Positions 7,599 through 11,431 of a stretch of DNA of 11,431 nt are shown in pieces. The notes beneath the pieces were generated by a model, which saw nothing but the letters and a program-made list of their open reading frames with translations, ran no database searches and was not told the origin of the DNA. The DNA lies in contig CAMWSZ010000043.1 in NCBI GenBank assembly GCA_947177005.1, positions 1-11,431 of the forward strand. Direction: 5' to 3'. The translations under genes were made by a program, and so were the position numbers. The stretch comes from an uncultured Clostridia bacterium (GTDB lineage Bacteria; Bacillota; Clostridia; Oscillospirales; Oscillospiraceae). The first letter of the stretch is position 1, and the number at the start of each line of letters is the position of its first letter.

Positions 7599-7603
7599 AG
7601 GCA

Positions 7604-7939
7604 TTACTCCTTTTGTGCTTGCAGCCATTTATGCTGAATAAAATATCTCTGCATACGCCGGATGCCGGAATGGACAGAGTGACAGACTTCGGATTCGCCC
7701 GTTCCCTCCGCTTCTCCAATCTCCCTCAGTTTCTTCCCGCCCATGTACCGGGCGCGGATACGGCGGGCCTGAGTAGGCGTTAAATGGGCAAATGCTTCCG
7801 TCATACGAGACAGGTTCCGTTCCTGATCGGTATGTTCCTCTACCTGAAGAAGCACATCCTCCGGCGATTGTACGCAGACAGAAATATGAAACTGTACCCA
7901 GTCGTTGGTGTCCATTGAGAACACCTTGTGATACAGCAT
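7604..7939 (-). CDS. Sigma-70 region 4-like protein of an integrative element, up to 111 aa
   Basis: Residues 38-100 (DQERNLSRMTEAFAHLTPTQARRIRARY, then LREIGEAEGTGESEVCHSVHSGIRRMQRYF) form a sigma region 4 helix-turn-helix with the usual L(T/S)..Q...I..RY entry helix. Proteins of this kind are common in Clostridial conjugative and mobilisable elements, near relaxase genes; they are thought to be transcription regulators rather than true sigma factors. The first ATG (7939) has no ribosome site; the ATG at 7915 has AAGGTG 6 bases upstream and may be the real start (103 aa). The frame stays open upstream to the end of the IS3-like remnant at 7966, so the natural N-terminus may have been lost. 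It couples to the DUF3847-like ORF downstream. Confidence 0.68.
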   Translation of the reverse strand: MLYHKVFSMDTNDWVQFHISVCVQSPEDVLLQVEEHTDQERNLSRMTEAFAHLTPTQARRIRARYMGGKKLREIGEAEGTGESEVCHSVHSGIRRMQRYFIQHKWLQAQKE

Positions 7940-7965
7940 TTTCTTTTGTTGTGCTATAATAGAGT

Positions 7966-8301
7966 TGTAACAGGAGTGGCTAGTGATGTATAATCAACGG
8001 AACAAAGAAAGAGGTACACATTATGTCACAAAGTTACACACCGGAGTTCAAAAAGAAAATCGTCCGCCTGCATGAGGAAGAGGGACGAACCTGCAAGAGC
8101 ATCACGGCAGAGTATGTGGTATCGAAAGCCAGCATCTCGACGTGGTGCAGGGAATACCGCACACCATACCAGACTCGGATTGCCGCATAGGTGAACACGG
8201 TAGCCTGCTCCACAGCTCCTTCCTTATTATTCCTGATATCTTCCAATCTTTCCGCTTGCCACCAGTTCATTCCCCATTAATTTTTAGCCACTGGTGTTAC
8301 A
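7966..8301 (+). mobile_element. Internally deleted IS3-family element, 336 bp
   Basis: Terminal inverted repeats are TGTAACAGGAGTGGCTA (7966-7982) and, on the other strand, TGTAACACCAGTGGCTA (8285-8301): 15 of 17 match and each begins with TG, as in IS3 elements. The only coding content is the start of an OrfA protein. Full IS3 elements are 1.2-1.5 kb, so most of orfA and orfB is gone, leaving a MITE-like relic. No 3-4 bp target duplication is visible: GAGT stands on the left and AAAA on the right. One end may have been rearranged after insertion. The element separates the sigma-like ORF from the recombinase relic; it accounts for most of the gene-poor stretch 7940-8316. Confidence 0.7.
8023..8190 (+). 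pseudogene. IS3-family OrfA fragment, 55 codons
   Basis: ATG at 8023 begins MSQSYTPEFKKKIVRLHEEE, then the helix-turn-helix CKSITAEYVVSKASISTWC typical of IS3/IS150 OrfA. Similarity stops near residue 45. The next residues, YRTPYQTRIAA, resemble the end of an OrfB (Y.TP near its C-terminus), so the deletion may have fused the two; that reading is tentative. A complete OrfA is about 100 residues with a leucine zipper, absent here. AAAGAAAGAGG precedes the start. Confidence 0.65.
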
Positions 8302-8315
8302 AAAACGCTTGACTA

Positions 8316-8647
8316 TTACATCTCCAGGTGATAGCCGACAGTGAGATGGCCACGACCTAACCTGGAAAGGTGACAACGATACATTCGATTTTGTCAGCAA
8401 GAATATCCTGGATCATCTGCTGAAATACTGGGCGGTCAAAGCGAGTGCCGCTGAAACCGTTGTCAATATAGTAGTGCATGATAGGGGTCTGATGTTGGCG
8501 TCCCCATTCTTCAATGATGAGTTTTTGATTTTCTATGGAACCAGTAGGATCAGTATTTCGTACCGATAGACGGATATAGCCTACAGTGTCTCGACTTGGT
8601 TTGATAAGCAAGTCAATATTAGGACGCTTTCTGCTCTTTCGTGCCAT
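8316..8647 (-). pseudogene. Serine recombinase N-terminal domain, frameshifted and truncated
   Basis: From ATG 8647 the protein reads through GYIRLSV (catalytic serine strand, YxRxS), NQKLIIEEWGRQ, YIDNGFSGTRFDRP and KIECIVV, the resolvase domain in order. The original frame then ends TFPG and a stop at 8357. In another frame the expected next motif appears at once: HLSRLGRGHLTVGYHLEM, then TAA at 8316. A small deletion near 8375 thus shifted the frame, removing a K-D pair between IVV and LSR. The gene stops 15 bp short of the IS3-like relic, and the recombinase and zinc-ribbon domains are missing. GAGGAGG lies 7 bases before the ATG. Clearly inactive. Confidence 0.8.
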
Positions 8648-8668
8648 GATTGTTCCTCCTCAACAGAA

Positions 8669-8708
8669 AAGGGCTATGGCGTAAACCATAGCCCTTGAGA
8701 GGATTATA
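8669..8708 (-). promoter_or_regulatory. Promoter and leader hairpin of the recombinase relic
   Basis: A minus-strand extended -10 (TGATATAAT; TATAAT at 8703-8708) precedes a perfect 11-bp inverted repeat, AAGGGCTATGG (8669-8679) with 8686-8696 and a 6-base loop. Transcription would start at or beside the hairpin, which ends in CTTTTCTG before the GAGGAGG site. It could be an operator dyad, a leader attenuator, or a terminator for upstream transcripts. Confidence 0.55.
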
Positions 8709-8815
8709 TCATGTTCCGTTTTCCGCTTCCACGAGGATAGCCTCATTTTCCACTTCCACGAGCTTAGACACCCAAATGTCAAGCCCAAGACACAAATTTT
8801 TTGGGGGTGTATCTA
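8709..8815 (-). pseudogene. 3' end of an unidentified gene, cut off upstream
   Basis: A minus-strand frame reads LCLGLDIWVSKLVEVENEAI, then LVEAENGT, before TGA at 8709-8711. It has protein-like composition and directly precedes the recombinase promoter, so it looks like the tail of a mobile-element gene whose body is gone. It contains the nearly repeated word LVEVENEA/LVEAENG, encoded by two 17-bp copies (8719-8735 and 8746-8762, one mismatch, 27 bp apart). There is no start codon or ribosome site. I do not recognise the family, and it may be chance coding. Confidence 0.35.
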
Positions 8816-9148
8816 TCTGACAAGAATAGATTCATTTGCTTTACACAGCGGCTTTAGGCACATAACAGCGGTTAAAGGATCTATCTCAAATTCTGTGGCA
8901 ATAATATGTGCATCAACCATGACAGAAAGATCCCAGGCTGAGTCAGTCTCACCTTTCGGTATCTTTGTCCTACGAATTTTGTCGTATCTTGCAAATTCAT
9001 TCACTATCGCTTTGCGTTGGGCTGGCGTTAGAGTGTTAAACTGCCTTAGGGCGACATTGGGTGGAAGCAAACTCTTTGCAAGGAGATTTGAAATGGTAAC
9101 CCATTTCACAAACTCTGATTTTTGTTTAAATACCACTTTATTTTTCAT
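8813..9148 (-). CDS. Small unidentified partner of the SIR2-like gene, 111 aa
   Basis: I chose the ATG at 9148 (MKNKVVFKQKSEF) because GGGAG stands 7 bases upstream and it overlaps the end of the SIR2-like gene by 11 bp, a typical coupled arrangement; the longer frame to 9202 has no site. The protein looks soluble and mostly helical, with LTPAQRKAIVNEFARYDKIRR (about 43-63) and DLSVMVDAHIIATEFEIDPL in the second half. There is no signal peptide or membrane segment and I recognise no domain. The tight overlap suggests a functional partner, such as an antitoxin, sensor or accessory subunit; that is inference. With the upstream gene interrupted, expression is probably reduced. Confidence 0.6.
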   Translation of the reverse strand: MKNKVVFKQKSEFVKWVTISNLLAKSLLPPNVALRQFNTLTPAQRKAIVNEFARYDKIRRTKIPKGETDSAWDLSVMVDAHIIATEFEIDPLTAVMCLKPLCKANESILVR

Positions 9149-9599
9149 AAAGCTGCTCCCAAAACAACTTAACAGATTTGAATGAAAGTTTTCCGTGAAC
9201 ATCGAGATTCGGCAGTAAACTTTTTATCATATTGCATTCCGATTTATTAAAAAAGTAATAGGTACAGCTTTCTAAAGAGGCCGAGTCGATGGTTTCAAAA
9301 ATATGAAAATCATTCCATGGAGAGAGCCCAAGTATTTCTAAAGTTCCCACCATAGCCTTAAACTGCTCAAAGTGATAGTCATCAGAAAAGGCTAACGAAG
9401 GATTAGCTGCCTTTAATTGAATTGCATATCCGAGATTGGCTGTAAGAGGATTATCTTCACAAGTCCAACGATCAATTTCTTCTTTGGCATCTGTTTTATA
9501 AGCTGTAGCCATTTTTTCTACACAACTGTTAGCTTGGGAATGCTGTTTTAGCTGAAATTCTTTATATGCTCCACAGTGTGTTGTTAGCGCATTAGAATA
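9138..9599 (-). pseudogene. SIR2-like protein, 3' part, separated by an insertion sequence
   Basis: This is the C-terminal half of the interrupted gene, reading YSNALTTHCGAYKEF through VGTLEILGLSPWNDFHIF to KLFWEQLYEK. The segment LxIxGLSPxNDxHIF resembles a motif late in SIR2-like (SIR2_2-type) proteins, where a strand and loop close the NAD-binding fold. The frame extends to an ATG at 9626 only because it runs into the insertion element, so that start is artificial. Joined to 10831-11256 after removal of the element and one 7-bp duplication, the frame is continuous. The stop overlaps the next gene. Confidence 0.7.
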
Positions 9600-9606
9600 G
9601 AGATAA
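9600..9606. repeat. Target-site duplication, left copy (GAGATAA)
   Basis: GAGATAA directly precedes the left terminal repeat and recurs directly after the right one (10831-10837). A 7-bp copy on both sides is the mark of transposition of the enclosed element. Confidence 0.75.
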
Positions 9607-9660
9607 CTATAAATGAGCAAATTCAAAAAAAGACGAAAAAAATAAGGCAGAGCCTCGATG

Positions 9661-9669
9661 TGTTATAAT
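9661..9669 (+). promoter_or_regulatory. Extended -10 promoter of the transposase
   Basis: TGTTATAAT matches the TGnTATAAT extended -10 consensus, about 40 bp before the transposase ATG and inside the element. No clear -35 is present, as allowed for extended -10 promoters. Confidence 0.55.
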
Positions 9670-9710
9670 GGAATTCTCACCAACCACCAAACACGAAAGA
9701 GGGATGCCTT

Positions 9711-10814
9711 ATGGAGAGAATTTTAACACTGAAAGAGGAAATAGGCAAGTTCTTTTTTGAAAAACATTTGGATTTTCTGACAAGTGTCCCGCAACAGAGG
9801 ATACAGGAAATCATGCTGTCCAGCTGCACGAGGGGGAACAGCGGGAAATTAACGGATTTCGCTGATGTGTTCCCGGTCCACAGAACAACCTATGGGCATT
9901 TTCTGTCAAAAGGCAAATGGGATGAGGAAAAAGTGGCAAAAATACAAGAATCTGAGAGTTTTCAAACTATCTCGAAGCTGGCGGAAACCCAGAAGACACC
10001 TGTCTTCGTCAGCATTGACGATACGGTTATCTCGAAGACGAAGCCGTCATCCAAAGCGAAGCGGCCCACAGAGGGAACCGGCTGGCACTACTCCCATCTG
10101 GAGGGAAAGGTGGTCTACGGTTATCAGGTTCATGCCGCCATCGTCAGTACCGGAGACACTTCCCTGTGTTATTCTCTCAAACGCTGCGACAAAGAAAGCG
10201 CCACAAAGATCGATATGACCAGGGATATCATCGAATCCATACCGGATCAGGCCGGGGCTTACTTCCTTATGGACAGCTGGTACACCAACCCCGACATTCT
10301 GCATACTTGTGAGAAAAAGGGCTGTTTCCTCATTGGTGCGATGAAAACCAACCGCATCCTGTATCCAAACGGGCAAAAAACGTCCGCTATGGATTACGCC
10401 AAATCCCTCTTGCCCGACCAGTTTCACCCTGTAACAGTGAAAGGCCGGACCTATTTGGTGCATCGCTACGAAGGGCCGCTCAATAAAATTTCTCACGCTG
10501 TGGTGCTGCTCTCCTACCCGGAAAATGCCTTTGGCCAATCCGGAGCGCTGCGCGTCTTTCTCTGCTCCGATTCTTCCCTGGAGGATGAAACGATTTTGGA
10601 CTATTACTCCAACCGTTGGAGTATTGAGGTCATGTTCCGCTCTCAAAAACGCTATATGGGCTTCAAATCTTTCATGGTCAGAACCGTTAAGGCCTTTGAT
10701 CGTTTGCTCATCATCCTTTGTTTGGCTCACTTTTTCTTTTCTTGCGGTCTGGGGCCTATTCTGCCTTTTCACGCTGGCCTTCGCTTCGCCAGAGCCGCTT
10801 TCACCATTTTCTGA
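9711..10814 (+). CDS. IS4/IS701-like DDE transposase, 367 aa
   Basis: It catalyses cut-and-paste movement of the surrounding element. The DDE triad is visible: FVSIDDTVISKT (D103 or D104), FLMDSWYTN (D188), and the IS4-type signature Y-2-R-3-E-6-K in YYSNRWSIEVMFRSQK (Y299, R302, E306, K313). GWHYSHLEGKVVYGYQVH (125-141) lies between the first two blocks, as in this group. The last 35 residues are hydrophobic and overlap the approach to the right terminal repeat. Length is slightly short for the family but the catalytic core is whole. GAGGG is 7 bases before the ATG. Several long antisense frames across this gene are shadows. Confidence 0.92.
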   Translation: MERILTLKEEIGKFFFEKHLDFLTSVPQQRIQEIMLSSCTRGNSGKLTDFADVFPVHRTTYGHFLSKGKWDEEKVAKIQESESFQTISKLAETQKTPVFVSIDDTVISKTKPSSKAKRPTEGTGWHYSHLEGKVVYGYQVHAAIVSTGDTSLCYSLKRCDKESATKIDMTRDIIESIPDQAGAYFLMDSWYTNPDILHTCEKKGCFLIGAMKTNRILYPNGQKTSAMDYAKSLLPDQFHPVTVKGRTYLVHRYEGPLNKISHAVVLLSYPENAFGQSGALRVFLCSDSSLEDETILDYYSNRWSIEVMFRSQKRYMGFKSFMVRTVKAFDRLLIILCLAHFFFSCGLGPILPFHAGLRFARAAFTIF

Positions 10815-10830
10815 TTTTGCTCATTTATAG

Positions 10831-10837
10831 GAGATAA
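10831..10837. repeat. Target-site duplication, right copy (GAGATAA)
   Basis: Exact match to 9600-9606, directly abutting the right terminal repeat. Counting only one copy restores the SIR2-like reading frame. Confidence 0.75.
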
Positions 10838-11256
10838 TAGAATTTTTCATCAACTATGGTGTCACGAATTGGGGAATTAGGCAATTGATTTCGAAAAGAA
10901 TCTGCAATGTATACCTCGCTTTTTTTGTCGAACTGACCGTGTATATGGAATATTTCCTTCCCAATAGCAGATTCAATATTGGAGTCGTAATTAGTTGTAA
11001 AAATGTTCTCAAACTGCATGAGATATTCGGTAAACGCTGGGGGATAATCCTGATATAGCTGATTCAATTTTCCATCATTAAAAATTGAATATAGATACGC
11101 AACTTTCATTCCCTCTCGTATGTAAAATTGATCAGGGTTTTGGGTTCCCGTTTTATGGCATACGAGGCCATGAATTAAGTAGTAATCTTCAAATCCAATA
11201 TCAGTTATTCGCAACGAATTAATTTGAGCTGAATATTGCTTTTTAAATGCAGCCAA
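10831..11256 (-). pseudogene. SIR2-like protein, 5' part, interrupted and probably 5'-truncated
   Basis: Begins at a TTG (11256) with AAAGGA close upstream; stops lie in frame at 11266-11268, so no longer start is available. The diagnostic block is FENIFTTNYDSNIE (residues 82-95) followed by FHIHGQ (103-108), the TTNYD...HxHG pattern of SIR2-like and DUF4917/AbiH-like proteins. The N-terminal GNG-type NAD-binding loop that should precede it is missing, and the start abuts recombinase-derived sequence, so a deletion probably removed it. The frame ends KFYYLL and stops inside the insertion element. SIR2-type effectors deplete NAD in several phage defence systems; that function here is inferred, and the gene is not functional now. 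Confidence 0.68.
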
Positions 11257-11270
11257 TGATCCTTTCTATG

Positions 11271-11431
11271 ATTTCCGCTGTTTTCCGAATCCTCGCTGTC
11301 ATACTGGTCATTCACAGCGATAAAGCGCACCAACGGATACCATAGATCGGGAAAATCCGCTCCATGAAATATCCGACTCCGCTGAATCTGGGTACTGCCA
11401 TTGATCGCGATAACGAACCCCGAAACTGACA
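11271..11431 (-). pseudogene. Serine recombinase middle fragment, frameshifted, runs off right edge
   Basis: One minus-strand frame reads GYFMERIFPIYGIR and another, continuing from the same point, reads VRFIAVNDQYDSEDSEN. Together they give the (Y)..(R/K)IFP..G(V/I)RFIAVND.YDS signature found after the DLSRFGR motif of large serine recombinases. A frameshift near 11330 therefore breaks the gene. Further upstream the sequence is too decayed to read with confidence. Similarity ends about 11271, just before the SIR2-like start, marking a deletion or insertion junction. The gene is a remnant; its N-terminal end would lie beyond 11431. Confidence 0.65.

Larger units (their letters stand above)
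9607..10830 (+). mobile_element. Complete DDE insertion sequence (IS4/IS701-like), 1224 bp
   Basis: The ends are CTATAAATGAGCAAA (9607-9621) and its exact complement (10816-10830), 15 bp perfect and extending further with mismatches. GAGATAA flanks both ends as a 7-bp target duplication. One transposase gene fills the element and ends 16 bp from the right tip. Both ends, the duplication and the catalytic motifs are intact, so it may still move and arrived relatively recently. It lies inside a SIR2-like gene in the opposite orientation. Transposase motifs place it near IS4/IS701 groups, but the exact family needs a search. Confidence 0.9.

Noticed and set aside
7353..7637. Plus-strand frames continuing past the truncated HTH gene.
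   Set aside because: After 7453 they are antisense to the DUF3847-like ORF and have no protein-like similarity.
8034..8270. Minus-strand frame starting MNWWQAERLEDIRNN inside the IS3-like relic, with GGGG just before its ATG.
   Set aside because: About half of it is antisense to the OrfA relic and it matches no family I know. The first 30 residues may derive from inserted sequence, but this is not enough to call a gene.
8767..8810. ACACCC...GGGTGT pairing downstream of the 111-aa gene as a terminator.
   Set aside because: The stem is only 6 bp with a loop of about 30 bases and no T-run; too weak to call.
9138..9626. A separate 162-codon gene starting at the ATG at 9626.
   Set aside because: Its first 9 codons are insertion-sequence end and target duplication; the rest is the 3' half of the interrupted SIR2-like gene.
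10047..10772. 241-codon minus-strand frame over the transposase.
   Set aside because: Antisense shadow of a clear DDE transposase; no ribosome site or domain.
1..11431. Search for CRISPR repeats, tRNA or rRNA genes.
   Set aside because: No regularly spaced repeat array or tRNA-like cloverleaf with a TTCRA arm was seen on either strand by eye.

Overview
The window looks like an accessory (defence-island or mobile-element) region of a Firmicute, most likely a gut Clostridia (Oscillospiraceae or Lachnospiraceae type). This is inferred from AT-rich genes with strong AGGAGG-like ribosome sites, and from small ICE-type genes typical of that group: a sigma-region-4-like ORF, a DUF3847-like ORF, an Xre regulator and serine recombinases. 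No tRNA, rRNA, CRISPR array or housekeeping gene was seen.

Layout. Positions 1-94 hold the end of a minus-strand serine recombinase remnant that runs off the left edge. Positions 161-240 carry two inverted repeats, one a possible terminator. Positions 265-6609 hold a compact four-gene minus-strand operon, read right to left: a NurA-like nuclease (GTG start), a HerA-like hexameric ATPase, a GHKL/HSP90-type ATPase, and a 632-residue radical SAM protein overlapping the previous gene by 4 bp. A promoter sits at 6695-6723. This operon is the most interesting content: it pairs a DNA-end-processing motor and nuclease with a GHKL ATPase and a radical SAM enzyme. I do not recognise the set as a named system, and an anti-phage or anti-plasmid role is inference.

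Positions 6741-7211 encode a SLOG-fold protein. It is divergent from an Xre-type regulator (7349 onward), with two palindromic operators sharing a GATATATC core between them. The regulator is cut off at about 7450, exactly where a convergent DUF3847-like gene is also cut. A sigma-region-4-like ORF (7604-7939) follows. Next come a 336-bp internally deleted IS3-type element (7966-8301), a frameshifted serine recombinase N-terminus (8316-8647) with its own promoter and hairpin, and the 3' tail of another gene (8709-8815).

Positions 8813-11256 hold a second, broken cassette: a SIR2-like gene followed by an 11-bp-overlapping small gene. The SIR2-like gene is interrupted by a complete insertion sequence (9607-10830; 15-bp perfect terminal repeats; 7-bp target duplication). 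Removing the element and one duplication copy restores one reading frame of about 295 codons. Its 5' end also appears lost, because it abuts a decayed serine recombinase segment (11271-11431).

Overall, an apparently intact four-gene module and a dead SIR2-type module lie among remnants of at least three serine recombinases and two insertion elements.
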